DNA of 64,000 bases. It comes from Paracoccus versutus (GTDB lineage: Bacteria; Pseudomonadota; Alphaproteobacteria; Rhodobacterales; Rhodobacteraceae). The position numbers and the translations under genes were made by a program. The stretch is from contig NZ_JRKO01000002.1 of the NCBI RefSeq assembly GCF_000763885.1, positions 1 to 64,000 on the forward strand. The letters run 5' to 3'. Shown here in pieces: positions 26,719 through 36,319 of this stretch (its first letter is position 1; each line of letters starts with the position of its first letter). A model generated the notes under the pieces. The model was not told where the DNA came from. It ran no database searches and was given only the letters and a program-made list of their open reading frames with translations.

Positions 26719-27318
26719 ATGCATGCCTATTTCGCCGGTCTTGGCACCGCCCTGTCGCTGATCGTCGCCATCGGGGCGCAGAACGCCTTCGTGCTGAAGC
26801 AGGGGCTGATGCGCCGGCACGTGCTGGCCACCTGCGCCTTTTGCGCGGTCTCGGATGCGGTGCTGATCACCGCGGGGGTGCTGGGCGCAGGCGCCATCGC
26901 CGCGCAGGCGCCCTGGTTCCTGGGGGCGATGCGCTGGGGCGGGGCGGCCTTCCTGCTGGCCTATGGCGCGCGCGCCTTTCGCGCCGCCTGGCGCGGCGGC
27001 GAGGCGCTGCGGGCCGGGCAGGGCCCTGCCGCGGGGCTGGGCGCCACGCTTCTGGTGCTGGCGGGGCTGACCTGGCTCAACCCGCATGTCTGGCTGGATA
27101 CGGTGGTGCTGATCGGCTCGGTCTCGGCGGGGTGGGAGAACAAGCCGGGCTTCGTCGCCGGCGCGGTCTCGGGCTCGGTGCTGTTCTTCTTTGCGCTGGG
27201 TTACGGCGCGCGCTGGCTGTCGCCGCTGTTCGCGCGGCCGGCGGCCTGGCGGGTGCTGGACGGGCTGGTCGGGCTGGTGATGTGGTCGATCGCCCTGGGC
27301 CTGCTGCTGGGCGGCTGA
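26719..27318 (+). CDS. lysE: LysE/ArgO-type basic amino acid exporter
   Basis: This 199-residue inner-membrane protein has about six transmembrane segments. The LysE/ArgO signature is GAQNAFVLKQGLMR (residues 18-31), and LTWLNPHVWLDTVVLIGS is the conserved mid-protein motif. It exports lysine and/or arginine under the control of the divergent LysR gene. GGAGAG lies upstream. Whether lysine or arginine is preferred cannot be read from the sequence. Confidence 0.92.
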   Translation: MHAYFAGLGTALSLIVAIGAQNAFVLKQGLMRRHVLATCAFCAVSDAVLITAGVLGAGAIAAQAPWFLGAMRWGGAAFLLAYGARAFRAAWRGGEALRAGQGPAAGLGATLLVLAGLTWLNPHVWLDTVVLIGSVSAGWENKPGFVAGAVSGSVLFFFALGYGARWLSPLFARPAAWRVLDGLVGLVMWSIALGLLLGG

Positions 27319-27345
27319 GCCTTGCGCCGGCCGTGCCGGCAGGGC

Positions 27346-28275
27346 ATGGCTGTGGGGATGAGCAGGACAACCCATTCCCTTGCGCGCAACGACCTGCCGG
27401 GCATCCTGTGGATGCTGGCGGCGGGTCTGTGCTTCGTCGCGGTCAACGGCACGGTGCGCTGGCTGGGGCAGGCGCTGCCGGCGGCCGAGGGCGCCTTCAT
27501 CCGCTTCGCCTTCGGGCTGCTGTTCCTGGTCCCGGCGCTGGCGCCGGCGCTGCGGCAGGGCTTTGCCCCGCGCATCTGGGCGCTTTTCGCGCTGCGCGGC
27601 GGGCTGCATGTGCTGGCGGTGATCCTGTGGTTCTATGCCATGGCCCGCATCACCGTGGCCGAGGTCACCGCCATCGGCTTTCTCAACCCGGTCGTGGTCA
27701 CGCTGGGCGCGGCGCTGCTGATGGGCGAGCGGATCTCGTGGCGGCGCGGGCTGGCCATCGCCGTGGCGCTGGCGGGGGCGATGATCGTGCTGCGGCCCGG
27801 CATCCGCGCGCTGGAGCCTGGCCACCTGGCGCAGCTGGGCGCCGCGGTGATCTTTGGCGGCTCCTACCTGGTGGCCAAGCGGCTGTCGGAACTGGTGCCG
27901 GCCTCGGTCGTGGTGGCGATGATGTCGCTGACGGTCTGCATCGGCCTGGCGCCGGTCGCGGCGCTGGTCTGGGTGCCGCCGACGCTGGCGCAATGCGCGG
28001 TGCTGGCCTGCACCGCCTTTTTCGCCACCGCCGGGCATTACGCGATGACGCGGGCCTTTGCCGCCGCGCCCCTGACGGTGACGCAGCCCGTCACCCTGCT
28101 GCAGCTGATCTGGGCCAGCCTTCTGGGCGCGCTGGCCTTTGCCGAGCCGGTCGACCTGTGGGTGCTGGTCGGCGGCGCGATCATGATCGGCGCCATCAGC
28201 TATATCACCTGGCGCGAGGCGCGGCTGCGGCGCCCCACGATCACCCCGCCGGCCGAGGCGACGCGGGAAAGCTAG
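27346..28275 (+). CDS. EamA/DMT-superfamily transporter
   Basis: This is a ten-helix membrane protein of about 309 residues with two EamA repeats (first from GILWMLAAGLCFVAVNGTVR, second from AQLGAAVIFGGSYLVAKRLS). The substrate is unknown; DMT permeases export metabolites or amino acids. The start is unclear: the ATG at 27346 has AGGG close by, the ATG at 27358 gives a protein four residues shorter. The TAG stop is shared with the convergent choV in a CTAG. Confidence 0.88.
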   Translation: MAVGMSRTTHSLARNDLPGILWMLAAGLCFVAVNGTVRWLGQALPAAEGAFIRFAFGLLFLVPALAPALRQGFAPRIWALFALRGGLHVLAVILWFYAMARITVAEVTAIGFLNPVVVTLGAALLMGERISWRRGLAIAVALAGAMIVLRPGIRALEPGHLAQLGAAVIFGGSYLVAKRLSELVPASVVVAMMSLTVCIGLAPVAALVWVPPTLAQCAVLACTAFFATAGHYAMTRAFAAAPLTVTQPVTLLQLIWASLLGALAFAEPVDLWVLVGGAIMIGAISYITWREARLRRPTITPPAEATRES

Positions 28276-29336
28276 GCCGGGTGTTCCAGCGCGCCGCCGG
28301 CCTGGCCGCGCTGCACCACCAGGCGCGACATGATGCCCTGCCGCGTCACCCGGCCGCCGCCCTGCAAGGGCAGCATCTCGGCGCCGGTCTCGGTCATGGC
28401 CTGGATGACCTGGCGCACCGGGGTCTGGCGGTCGATGGGGGTGCCGGTGGCCTCGCCCGGCTCGGCCATGTCCTCGGCCCTCAGCACCGCCAAGGGGTTC
28501 ATGTGGGCGACGAAATCCTCGACATAGGCGTTCGCCGGATGGGCGATGATCTCGCGCGCGGTGCCGACCTGGACGATGCGGCCGCCCTCCATCAGCGCGA
28601 TGCGGTTGCCGATGCGGAACGCCTCGTCGAGGTCGTGGCTGACGAAGACGATGGTGCGGCGGAACCGCTTCTGCAATTCCAGCAATTCGTCCTGCAGCCG
28701 GTTGCGGATCAGCGGGTCCAGCGCCGAGAAGGGCTCGTCCATCAACAGGATCGGCGCCTCGGTGGCGAAGGCGCGCGCCAGGCCCACGCGCTGCTGCATG
28801 CCGCCCGACAGGTCGCCCACCTTGCGCTCGGCCCAGTCGGCCAGGCCGACGGTGGCCAGCTGCGCATCGACGCGGCGGCGGCGTTCGGCGGCGGGGATGC
28901 CGGCCAGCTCCAGCCCCAGCCCGACGTTCTCGCGCACCGAGCGCCAGGGCAGCAGGCCGAATTGCTGGAAGACCATGGCGATGCATTCGCGGCGCAGCCG
29001 GCGCAGCTCGGCGCCCGAGGCCTTGGTCACCGAGGCCATGCGGTCGCCGTCCCAGACCCGCACCTCGCCGCGGCAGACCGGGTTGAGCCCGTTCACCGCC
29101 CGCAGGAGCGTGGACTTGCCCGAGCCGGAAAGGCCCATCAGCACCAGGATCTCGCCCTCGCGCACGGTCAGCGAGCAGTTGTGGACGCCCAGCACCTGCC
29201 CGGTCTCGGCCTTGATCGGGCCGCGGTCCAGGCCCTGGTCCATCAGCGGCAGCGCGGCCTGGGGCGCGTCGCCGAAGACGATGTTCACATTGTCGAACTC
29301 GACCGCGTTATGCGCGGCTTGCCTGGCCTCAGTCAT
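28272..29336 (-). CDS. choV: Choline ABC transporter ATP-binding protein
   Basis: The 354-residue ATPase of the ChoXWV choline importer has Walker A GLSGSGKST, signature LSGGMQQRV, Walker B ILLMDEPFSALD and switch VSHDLDEAFRIG. The N-terminal extension before the nucleotide-binding domain and the C-terminal CBS-like regulatory part (about residues 290-354) fit the glycine-betaine/choline OpuAA class. Its start overlaps the 3' end of choW by 8 bases. Its stop overlaps that of the convergent EamA gene. Confidence 0.94.
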   Translation of the reverse strand: MTEARQAAHNAVEFDNVNIVFGDAPQAALPLMDQGLDRGPIKAETGQVLGVHNCSLTVREGEILVLMGLSGSGKSTLLRAVNGLNPVCRGEVRVWDGDRMASVTKASGAELRRLRRECIAMVFQQFGLLPWRSVRENVGLGLELAGIPAAERRRRVDAQLATVGLADWAERKVGDLSGGMQQRVGLARAFATEAPILLMDEPFSALDPLIRNRLQDELLELQKRFRRTIVFVSHDLDEAFRIGNRIALMEGGRIVQVGTAREIIAHPANAYVEDFVAHMNPLAVLRAEDMAEPGEATGTPIDRQTPVRQVIQAMTETGAEMLPLQGGGRVTRQGIMSRLVVQRGQAGGALEHPA

Positions 29337-30180
29337 GGCGCCCCCTTACCCGCAGCATCCGGTCCAGCATGATCGCGACCACCACGATGATGAAGCCGCT
29401 TTCGAAACCCAGCGCCGTGTTCACGCTGTTCAGCGCCCGGACCACCGGCACGCCCAGCCCCGAGGCGCCGACCAGCGCCGCGATGACGACCATGGACAGC
29501 GACAGCATGATGGTCTGGTTCAGGCCCGCCATGATCTGCGGCGTGGCGCTTGGCAGCTCGACCTTCCATAGCAGCTGGCGCGGGGTGGCGCCGAAGGCGG
29601 TGGCGGCCTCGACCAGCGCCCTGGGCGTCGAGGAGATGCCCAGATGCGTCAGCCGGATCGGCGCCGGCAGCACGAAGATCACCGTGGCGATCAGGCCGGG
29701 CACCATGCCGATGCCGAAGAAGACGATGGCCGGGATCAGGTAGACGAAGGTCGGCAGCGTCTGCATCAGGTCCAGCACCGGCCGCATCCAGGCGTAAAGC
29801 CGCGGCCGGTGCGCGGCGGCGATGCCCATGGGCACGCCGATCGCCATGCAGACGACGCAGGCGGCAAGCACCAGGGTGAGCGACTGCATCGTCTCTTTCC
29901 AATAGCCCTGGTTGAGGATGAACAGGAAGCCCAGGGCGACCAGCAGGCAGGTCTTCCAGCTGCGCTGCAAGGCCCAGGTCAGGGCCACGGCCAGCAGGGT
30001 GAAGACCAGCGGATGCGGGAATTCCAGCATCCTCAGGATGCCGCCGATCAGCCCCTCCATCAGTCGCGAGATGAAGTTGAAAACGACCGCGGCATGGGCG
30101 TTGAGCCAGTCGAAGATCGCCTTGGCGGTCCGGCCCACCGGGATCTTGGTCTCGGTCAGGAATGCGGTCAGTTGGTCCAT
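29329..30180 (-). CDS. choW: Choline ABC transporter permease
   Basis: This 283-residue permease belongs to the OpuAB/ProW class. Its TMD loop for ATPase coupling is GATPRQLLWKVELPSATPQIMAG. At least six hydrophobic segments are visible, including the C-terminal ALGFESGFIIVVVAIMLDRML. The start at 30180 has AAAGGGA upstream; a longer frame is open but would add a basic, non-membrane leader. A GC-rich hairpin lies between choX and choW, so their stoichiometry may differ. Confidence 0.94.
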   Translation of the reverse strand: MDQLTAFLTETKIPVGRTAKAIFDWLNAHAAVVFNFISRLMEGLIGGILRMLEFPHPLVFTLLAVALTWALQRSWKTCLLVALGFLFILNQGYWKETMQSLTLVLAACVVCMAIGVPMGIAAAHRPRLYAWMRPVLDLMQTLPTFVYLIPAIVFFGIGMVPGLIATVIFVLPAPIRLTHLGISSTPRALVEAATAFGATPRQLLWKVELPSATPQIMAGLNQTIMLSLSMVVIAALVGASGLGVPVVRALNSVNTALGFESGFIIVVVAIMLDRMLRVRGRHD

Positions 30181-30308
30181 GCGTCCCTTTCTTTCTGCCG
30201 TGCGGGATCGTCGGGGCTCCAGGGGGTTGCGCCGCAGGGTCGCGGCGGCACGGCCCGGACGCGCCATCCCGGCCAGGGTAGAGAAAACCGTCCCATGAGC
30301 AAGGCGGA

Positions 30309-30332
30309 GCAGGCGGCGGCGCCCCCGCCTGC
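30309..30332 (-). terminator. Hairpin between choX and choW (attenuator-like)
   Basis: GCAGGCGG and CCGCCTGC form an 8-bp stem with an 8-base loop seven bases after the choX stop. There is no T-run. It could protect the choX message or reduce read-through into choWV, as is common behind binding-protein genes. Confidence 0.45.
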
Positions 30333-30339
30333 CCGGCCC

Positions 30340-31293
30340 TTATTCGGAAAGCAGCTTGTCCAGCGCCGCCTGCGCATCGCTGCCATCGGCGGCGGTGACG
30401 CCCGCGATCCAGGGCTGCGCCGCTTCCGGGTTGGTGCGGAGCCATTTCAGCGCCGCCTCGGCCGGCTGCATACCGTCGTTCAGGATCAGGCCCATGACCT
30501 CGTTCTCCATGGGCAGGGTGAATTCCAGGTTCTGCAGGAACTTGCCGACGTTCGGGCAGGTCTCGGCATAGCCGGCGCGGGTATTGGTATCGACGCGCGC
30601 GCCGCCGAAATCGGGGCCGAAGACCTCGTCCCCGCCGGCCAGGTAGGTCATCTGGAACTGGCTGTTCATCGGATGCGGCTCCCAGCCCAGGAAGACGACC
30701 GGCTTGCCGGCGGCCTCGGCGCGCGCGACCTGCGCCAGCATCCCCTGTTCGCTGCTTTCGACGACCTCGAAGGTGCCCAGGTCGAACTTGTTCTCGGCCA
30801 CCATCTCCAGCAGCAGGCGGTTGCCGTCGTTGCCCGGCTCGATGCCGTAGATCTTGCCCTCCAGCGCGTCCTTGTGCGCGGCGATCCCGGCGAAATCGGC
30901 GATGCCCAGCTCGGCCCCGGCCTTGTTCGTCGCCAGCGTGTATTTCGCCCCGGTCAGGTTGGTGCGCAGGATGTCCACGGTGCCCGCCTCGCGATAGGGG
31001 GCGATGTCGGCCTCCATCGTCGGCATCCAGTTGCCCAGGAACACGTCCACGTCGTCGGTGGACAGCGCCGTATAGGTCACGGGCACCGACAGGATCTTGG
31101 TTTCGGTCTGATACCCCAGCGCCCCCAGCACGGTCGAGGCCAGCGCGGTGGTGGCGCTGATGTCGGACCAGCCCACGTCCGAGAAGACGACCTTGCGGCA
31201 CTCCATCGGCTCTTGCGCCGCAGCGATGCCGGCCGTGGCGAGCGAGGCGACCAGCCCGGCGGCAAGAGCTGCGGAAGTGCGGCGAAATGTCAT
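30340..31293 (-). CDS. choX: Periplasmic choline-binding protein
   Basis: This 317-residue substrate-binding protein has a signal peptide (LAAGLVASLATAGIAAA, cut before QEPME). It is of the ProX/ChoX class. The aromatic and acidic residues of the quaternary-amine box appear in DVGWSDISATTA, NWMPTMEAD and LGWEPHPMNSQF. It captures choline for ChoWV import. AGGAGATAAAG precedes the ATG. It is divergent from betI with the operator at 31338-31361 between them. Confidence 0.95.
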   Translation of the reverse strand: MTFRRTSAALAAGLVASLATAGIAAAQEPMECRKVVFSDVGWSDISATTALASTVLGALGYQTETKILSVPVTYTALSTDDVDVFLGNWMPTMEADIAPYREAGTVDILRTNLTGAKYTLATNKAGAELGIADFAGIAAHKDALEGKIYGIEPGNDGNRLLLEMVAENKFDLGTFEVVESSEQGMLAQVARAEAAGKPVVFLGWEPHPMNSQFQMTYLAGGDEVFGPDFGGARVDTNTRAGYAETCPNVGKFLQNLEFTLPMENEVMGLILNDGMQPAEAALKWLRTNPEAAQPWIAGVTAADGSDAQAALDKLLSE

Positions 31294-31337
31294 CTTTATC
31301 TCCTAGGTTCGTTGACGGGTGATGTGATTAAGGCTTT

Positions 31338-31361
31338 CATTGATTGACGAGTCAATCAATG
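31338..31361. promoter_or_regulatory. BetI operator (perfect 24-bp inverted repeat)
   Basis: CATTGATTGAC and GTCAATCAATG are perfect 11-bp arms around GA. They are centred between choX and betI, 45 bp from the choX start and 62 bp from the betI start. The core resembles the known enterobacterial BetI box TTGATTGGACGTTCAAT. It should let BetI repress both divergent transcripts until choline is present. Confidence 0.85.
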
Positions 31362-31423
31362 ATCTGCCAGATACGGGTCTCTTGCACGAATTTTCCAACG
31401 GAATTGCACCATGGTGTCCTGTC

Positions 31424-31993
31424 ATGCCCAAGCTTGGCGCTGAACCTATCCGAAAAGCGGCGCTGATCAACGCCGCGATTGCCACGGTGGGCCGGGCGGG
31501 CTCGCTGGACGTCACCGTGGCGCAGATCGCGCGCGCGGCGGGCATGTCCTCGGCGCTCGCGCATCACTATTTCGGCTCGAAGGAGCGGATCTTCCTGGCG
31601 GCGATGCGGCATATCCTGGCGCAATACGGCGACTCGACCCGCGCTGCGCTGCGCGGTGCCGAAACGCCGCAGGAGCGGCTGCGCGCCATCATCGCCGCCA
31701 GTTTCGACGCCGCCAATTTCGAGCACGACACCATCGCCGCCTGGCTGAACTTCTATGCGCTGGCGCTGGTCGAGCCCGAGGCGGCGCGGCTGTTGCGGGT
31801 CTATCACCGCCGGCTCGCCTCGAACCTGCTGACGGCCTTGCGCCCGCTGGCCGGGGCGGGGGCCGAGCCCATCGCCCGCACGCTGGGGGCGCTGATCGAC
31901 GGGCTTTACCTGCGCGCGGCGCTGTCCAACGAGGCCGATGCCGCCGCCGCCGAACGAACCACGCTGGACTATCTGGAAAAGGTGCTGCCATGA
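31424..31993 (+). CDS. betI: TetR-family choline-responsive repressor BetI
   Basis: This 189-residue TetR regulator has the N-terminal helix-turn-helix [28 protein letters not shown] (about residues 31-58), near-identical in style to known BetI. The C-terminal ligand domain senses choline. The start at 31424 yields the usual BetI N-terminus ([10 protein letters not shown]). No strong ribosome-binding site is visible; the upstream ATG at 31340 lies within the operator and is unlikely. Its stop overlaps the betB start (ATGA). Confidence 0.94.
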   Translation: MPKLGAEPIRKAALINAAIATVGRAGSLDVTVAQIARAAGMSSALAHHYFGSKERIFLAAMRHILAQYGDSTRAALRGAETPQERLRAIIAASFDAANFEHDTIAAWLNFYALALVEPEAARLLRVYHRRLASNLLTALRPLAGAGAEPIARTLGALIDGLYLRAALSNEADAAAAERTTLDYLEKVLP

Positions 31994-33435
31994 GCCATGA
32001 CGCGCAACCGCCGGCAAGCCTTTACATCGACGGCGCCCATGTCGAGGGCGAGGGCGCGGCGCTGCCGGTGCATTACCCCTATGACGGCGCGGTGATCGCG
32101 CGGCTGCGCGAGGCGTCCCCGGCGCAGGTGGCGCAGGCGACCGCCGCCGCTGCCGCCGCGCAGCCGGCCTGGGCGGCGCTGCGCCCGGTCGAGCGCGGCC
32201 GGGTGCTGGTCCGGGCGGCGCAGATCATCCGCGAACGGGGCGAGGAACTGGCGCGGCTGGAGACGCTGGACACCGGCAAGCCGATCCAGGAGACGCGGGT
32301 GGCCGACTGGCCCTCGGGCGCCGATGCGCTGGAATATTTCGGCGGGCTGGCGCCGACCGTCACCGGGCAGATGATCCCGCTGGGCGGCGATTTCGTCTAT
32401 ACGATTCGCGAACCGCTGGGGGTCTGCGCCGGCATCGGCGCCTGGAACTATCCCAGCCAGATCGCCTGCTGGAAGGCGGCGCCTGCCTTGGCCATGGGCA
32501 ATGCCATGGTCTTCAAGCCCAGTGAGGAAACCCCGCTGGGCGCCCTGAAGCTGGCCGAGATCCTGGCCGAGGCCGGGTTGCCGGCCGGCATCTTCAACGT
32601 GGTGCAGGGCAGCGGCGCGGTCGGTGCGGCGCTGGTGACGGATCCGCGCGTGGCCAAGGTGTCGCTGACCGGCTCGGTCGCGACCGGGCAAAGGGTCTAT
32701 GCCGCGGTGGCCGAGGGCATGCGGCATGTGACGATGGAACTGGGCGGCAAGTCGCCGCTGGTCGTCTTCGACGACGCCTCGCTGGAGGATGCGGTCGGCG
32801 CGGCGATGCTGGCGAATTTCTATTCCTCGGGCCAGATCTGCTCGAACGGGACGCGGGTCTTCGTGCAGCAGGGCATCCTGCCCGCCTTCCTGGACCGGCT
32901 GGCCGAGCGGGTGGCCAGGATCAGGATCGGCGATCCGCTGGACGAGGCGACCCAGCACGGCCCCATCGTCAGCCCAGGCCAGGCGGCGAAGATCCGCGCT
33001 GCCATCCAACGCGGATGCGACGAGGGCGCGCGGCTGGTCTGCGGCGGGCCGGGCGAGGGCGCCTTCGTGCCGCCCACGGTCTTTGCCGATGCTTTGGATG
33101 ACATGTGGATCGTGCGCGAGGAGATATTCGGCCCGGTCATGTCGGTGCTGGGTTTCGCGACCGAGGAGGAGGCCGTCGCCCGTGCCAATGCCTCGCCCTA
33201 TGGACTGGCGGCCGGGGTGTTCACCCGCGACCTGGCGCGTGGCCACCGGGTCGCGGCGGCCTTGCAGGCCGGGACCACCTGGATCAATGCCTATAACCTG
33301 ACCCCGGTCGAGGCGCCCTTTGGCGGCGTCAAGCTGTCGGGGATCGGGCGCGAGAACTCGGCCGCGGCCATCGAGCATTATTCGCAGCTGAAATCGGTCT
33401 ATGTCGGCATGGGAGGCGTCGATGCGCCCTATTGA
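31990..33435 (+). CDS. betB: Betaine aldehyde dehydrogenase
   Basis: This 481-residue NAD(P)-dependent aldehyde dehydrogenase oxidises betaine aldehyde to glycine betaine, the second step from choline. The catalytic residues are Glu250 in [10 protein letters not shown] and Cys284 in SSGQICSNG. The cofactor-binding VFKPSEETP and [10 protein letters not shown] are present. The length is typical. It is translationally coupled to betI and followed by a dispersed 3' element before betA. Confidence 0.96.
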   Translation: MSHDAQPPASLYIDGAHVEGEGAALPVHYPYDGAVIARLREASPAQVAQATAAAAAAQPAWAALRPVERGRVLVRAAQIIRERGEELARLETLDTGKPIQETRVADWPSGADALEYFGGLAPTVTGQMIPLGGDFVYTIREPLGVCAGIGAWNYPSQIACWKAAPALAMGNAMVFKPSEETPLGALKLAEILAEAGLPAGIFNVVQGSGAVGAALVTDPRVAKVSLTGSVATGQRVYAAVAEGMRHVTMELGGKSPLVVFDDASLEDAVGAAMLANFYSSGQICSNGTRVFVQQGILPAFLDRLAERVARIRIGDPLDEATQHGPIVSPGQAAKIRAAIQRGCDEGARLVCGGPGEGAFVPPTVFADALDDMWIVREEIFGPVMSVLGFATEEEAVARANASPYGLAAGVFTRDLARGHRVAAALQAGTTWINAYNLTPVEAPFGGVKLSGIGRENSAAAIEHYSQLKSVYVGMGGVDAPY

Positions 33436-33465
33436 TCGGCGCCGCGCCGGCAGCACGGTCGGCAT

Positions 33466-33490
33466 GGGTATTTGGACAACGAAGAAGCCC
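33466..33490 (+). repeat. Dispersed 3' element, copy 6 (between betB and betA)
   Basis: GGGTATTTGGACAACGAAGAAGCCC, 30 bases after the betB stop and 26 bases before the betA start. This copy lies inside an operon, so it does not always mark its end. Confidence 0.8.
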
Positions 33491-33516
33491 GCCAGGGCGA
33501 TGCAGGGGAGGCAGGC

Positions 33517-35169
33517 GTGATCCCGGATTACGTGATCGTCGGCGCCGGCTCGGCCGGCTGCGCGCTGGCTTACCGGCTGGTGATGGCCGGCAAGCGCGTG
33601 GACATCGTCGAATATGGCGGCAGCGATGTCGGGCCCTTCATCCAGATGCCGGCGGCGCTGTCTTATCCGATGAACATGCGCCGCTATGACTGGGGGTTTT
33701 CGTCCGAGCCCGAGCCGCATCTGGGCGGGCGGCGGCTGGTCACGCCGCGCGGCAAGGTGGTCGGGGGGTCGAGTTCGATCAACGGCATGGTCTTCGTGCG
33801 CGGCCATGCCAGGGATTTCGACTTCTGGGCCGAGAGCGGGGCGGCGGGCTGGGCCTATGCCGACGTGCTGCCCTATTTCAAGCGCATGGAGACCTCGCAT
33901 GGCGCGGTCAGCGACTATCGCGGCAGCGAGGGGCCGCTGCATGTGACGCGCGGTTCGCGCAAGAACCCGCTGTTCGACGCCTTCATCCGCGCCGGGCGCG
34001 AGGCCGGCTATCCGACGACCGAGGATTACAACGGCGCCCGCCAGGAAGGCTTCGGCGCCATGGAGGCGACGATCTGGGAGGGGCGGCGCTGGTCGGCCGC
34101 CAATGCCTATCTGCGCCCGGCGCAGGAGACCGGGCTGCTGCGGCTGCGGCGCGGGCTGGCGCGGCGGGTGGTCTTCGAGGACGGCCGCGCCGTGGGCGTC
34201 GAGGTCGGCAACACCCGCGGCATCACCGTGTTCCGCGCGCGGCAGGAGGTGATTCTTTCGGCCAGCTCGATCAATACGCCGAAGCTTCTGATGCTGTCGG
34301 GCATCGGCCCGGCCGGGCATCTGCGCGCGTATGGCATCGAGATCCTGGCGGACCGGCCGGGCGTGGGCGCGAATCTCCAGGACCACCTGGAGGTCTACAT
34401 GCAATATACCGCGACCCAGCCGGTCACGCTCTACAAGCACTGGAACCTGTGGGGGAAGGGCTCGATCGGGGCGCAATGGCTGGCGACGGGGACGGGCCTC
34501 GGGGCCTCGAACCAGTTCGAGAGCTGCGGCTTCATCCGTTCGGCCGCCGGGGTGGAATACCCGGATATCCAGTATCACTTCCTGCCCTTGGCCGTGCGCT
34601 ACGACGGCCGGGCGGCGGCCGAGGGGCACGGCTTCCAGGTCCATGTCGGGCCGATGCGGTCGAAGTCGCGCGGCACGGTGCGGCTGAAATCCGCCGATCC
34701 CAAGCAGGCGCCCGAGATCCGCTTCAACTACATGTCGCATCCCGACGACTGGGCCGAGTTCCGCGCCTGCGTGCGGCTGACGCGCGAGATCTTTGCCCAG
34801 CCCGCCTTCGCCGCCTACAAGGGCCACGAGATCCAGCCCGGCGAGGGCGTGGTGAGCGACGACCAGATCGACGCCTTCATCCGCGACCATGCCGAGTCGG
34901 CATTCCACCCCTGCGGCACGGCGCGGATGGGCGCGGCCGACGACCCCTTGGCGGTGGTCGACCCGGAACTGCGGGTGATCGGGGTCGAGGGGCTACGCGT
35001 CGCGGACAGCTCGGTCTTTCCGCGCATCACCAACGGCAACCTGAATGCGCCCTCGATCATGACCGGCGAGAAGGCCGCCGATCACATCCTGGGCGCGGGG
35101 ATGCTGGCGCCGCTGAACCTGGGGCCGGAGATGGCGCCGGATTGGCAGATCGCCCAGCGTTCCGCCTAG
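33517..35169 (+). CDS. betA: Choline dehydrogenase
   Basis: This 550-residue GMC-family flavoprotein oxidises choline to betaine aldehyde at the membrane. The FAD-binding GAGSAG (residues 9-14) is followed by the GMC signature [19 protein letters not shown]. The catalytic His is in [12 protein letters not shown] and the second active-site motif is [10 protein letters not shown] chose the GTG at 33517, preceded by AGGGGAGG, because it gives the usual short leader before the Rossmann strand. An ATG at 33472 would start inside the dispersed element. Confidence 0.95.
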   Translation: MIPDYVIVGAGSAGCALAYRLVMAGKRVDIVEYGGSDVGPFIQMPAALSYPMNMRRYDWGFSSEPEPHLGGRRLVTPRGKVVGGSSSINGMVFVRGHARDFDFWAESGAAGWAYADVLPYFKRMETSHGAVSDYRGSEGPLHVTRGSRKNPLFDAFIRAGREAGYPTTEDYNGARQEGFGAMEATIWEGRRWSAANAYLRPAQETGLLRLRRGLARRVVFEDGRAVGVEVGNTRGITVFRARQEVILSASSINTPKLLMLSGIGPAGHLRAYGIEILADRPGVGANLQDHLEVYMQYTATQPVTLYKHWNLWGKGSIGAQWLATGTGLGASNQFESCGFIRSAAGVEYPDIQYHFLPLAVRYDGRAAAEGHGFQVHVGPMRSKSRGTVRLKSADPKQAPEIRFNYMSHPDDWAEFRACVRLTREIFAQPAFAAYKGHEIQPGEGVVSDDQIDAFIRDHAESAFHPCGTARMGAADDPLAVVDPELRVIGVEGLRVADSSVFPRITNGNLNAPSIMTGEKAADHILGAGMLAPLNLGPEMAPDWQIAQRSA

Positions 35170-35170
35170 T

Positions 35171-35695
35171 TCAGGAATCCTTGGGGTTTTTCAGCAGGTC
35201 GGCAAGCCCGGCGAAGGGCTTGCGCGCCTCTTCCTCGGGCGGGGGTTCGGGGGCGTCGAGCGCCGCGCCCTTGGCCCGCGGGTAAAGCGGCAGCGCCAGC
35301 GCCAGCGCCTCGGTCATGATCGCCTCGATGTCGATGAACTGGCCCAGGGGCTCCAGATCCTCGTCCGGCATCTCGACCTCGTCGCCTTCGGGCGTGCCGG
35401 CATGGGGCGAAAAGACGCGGTGCAGGGATTCGCGCAATTCGGTCTCGACCGGGGCCAGCGTCACCACGCAGGGCTGCACGACGCGGGCCGAAAGCGTCCC
35501 CGTCACCTCCCAGGCGTCGCTGGCCACGGCGCGGATGCGGCCGGAAAAATCCAGCCGGGGCAGGGCGATCAGCCCCAGCTCTGCCGCCAGCGCCCGGCGG
35601 GCGGCCGCTGTGGGGGCCAGCGCGAAATCGGTCGGCTGGCGCGGGTTCAGATGGGCCACCCGGAACCGGGTCTGCGGGGCTTTGGAATCGGTCAT
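35171..35695 (-). CDS. yceD: DUF177/YceD family protein
   Basis: This 174-residue YceD-like protein of the family linked to 23S rRNA/ribosome maturation has the conserved segments RALAAELGLIALPRLDFSG and VVQPCVVTLAPVETEL, with an acidic C-terminal part (DEDLEPLGQFIDIEAIMTEAL). In most bacteria yceD is followed by rpmF (ribosomal protein L32) and plsX. Here the next gene is the convergent betA, one base away, so the usual partners are missing from this place. It is divergent from bamE. Confidence 0.9.
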   Translation of the reverse strand: MTDSKAPQTRFRVAHLNPRQPTDFALAPTAAARRALAAELGLIALPRLDFSGRIRAVASDAWEVTGTLSARVVQPCVVTLAPVETELRESLHRVFSPHAGTPEGDEVEMPDEDLEPLGQFIDIEAIMTEALALALPLYPRAKGAALDAPEPPPEEEARKPFAGLADLLKNPKDS

Positions 35696-35809
35696 CGGTG
35701 GCCTTTCGCGGGCAAAACCGCCCTTGGTCTGGATATTCTTGAGCGTGGGGCATGAGTTTGCTAAGCCGGTCGCGCGGCGTCAACAGGCGCGTAAGAGGGC
35801 AGAGAAAAG

Positions 35810-36265
35810 ATGAAGATTTCCCGGCGGCAGCTCATGGCTTTTGCACTGGCCGCACCTCTGGGCCTTTCCGCCTGCCAGGCCACCTATCGCAACCACGGCT
35901 ATATCCCGCCCGAGGAGCAGCTGGCCCAGGTCGTCGTCGGCCAGACCCCGCAGGCCGAGCTGGAAGGGCTGATCGGCCGGCCTTCGGCGCAGGGGCTGCT
36001 GACCGGCTCGGCCTGGTATTACGTGGGCTCGCGCTGGCAGTTCTACGGCCCGCGCGAACCGCGCGAGATCGACCGCCAGGTGGTTGCCATCAGCTTCGCC
36101 GAAAGCGGCGTGGTCAGCAATGTCGAGCGCTTCGGGCTGGAGCGCGGGCAGGTCGTGGTGCTGTCGCGCCGCGTCACCGATACCGGCGTGACCAGCCTTG
36201 GCCTGATCCGCCAGCTTCTGGGCAATGTCGGCCGCGTCCAGGCCGGGGATTTCCTGGGCGATTGA
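35810..36265 (+). CDS. bamE: BamE/SmpA-type outer-membrane lipoprotein
   Basis: This 151-residue lipoprotein has a signal peptide ending in the lipobox LSAC (Cys22), followed by a BamE/OmlA domain. The domain has the typical QLAQVVVGQTPQAELEGLIGRPS and SAWYYVGSRWQFYGPREPREIDRQVVAISF strands. It should act in the BAM complex that inserts outer-membrane proteins. The N-terminus has twin Arg residues (SRRQL), but the Sec/lipoprotein route is more likely. Divergence from yceD is a familiar arrangement in alphaproteobacteria. Confidence 0.9.
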   Translation: MKISRRQLMAFALAAPLGLSACQATYRNHGYIPPEEQLAQVVVGQTPQAELEGLIGRPSAQGLLTGSAWYYVGSRWQFYGPREPREIDRQVVAISFAESGVVSNVERFGLERGQVVVLSRRVTDTGVTSLGLIRQLLGNVGRVQAGDFLGD

Positions 36266-36277
36266 TCGGGGTGGGGC

Positions 36278-36303
36278 GGGGCGCCTTGTCGGGCGTCCCC
36301 TTT
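36278..36303 (+). terminator. Probable terminator between convergent bamE and msrB
   Basis: GGGGCGCC pairs with GGCG(T)CCCC with one bulged T, followed by TTT. The stem begins 12 bases after the bamE stop. Confidence 0.45.
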
Positions 36304-36319
36304 CGCGGCTTGGCGCCCT

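Noticed and set aside
31340-31423. An N-terminal extension of BetI starting at the ATG at 31340
   Set aside because: That start codon lies within the operator palindrome and would add 28 residues not seen in BetI proteins; the ATG at 31424 gives the usual N-terminus.
33472-33516. Start of betA at the ATG at 33472
   Set aside because: It lies inside a dispersed 3' element and has no ribosome-binding site; the GTG at 33517 has AGGGGAGG and gives the normal leader length.
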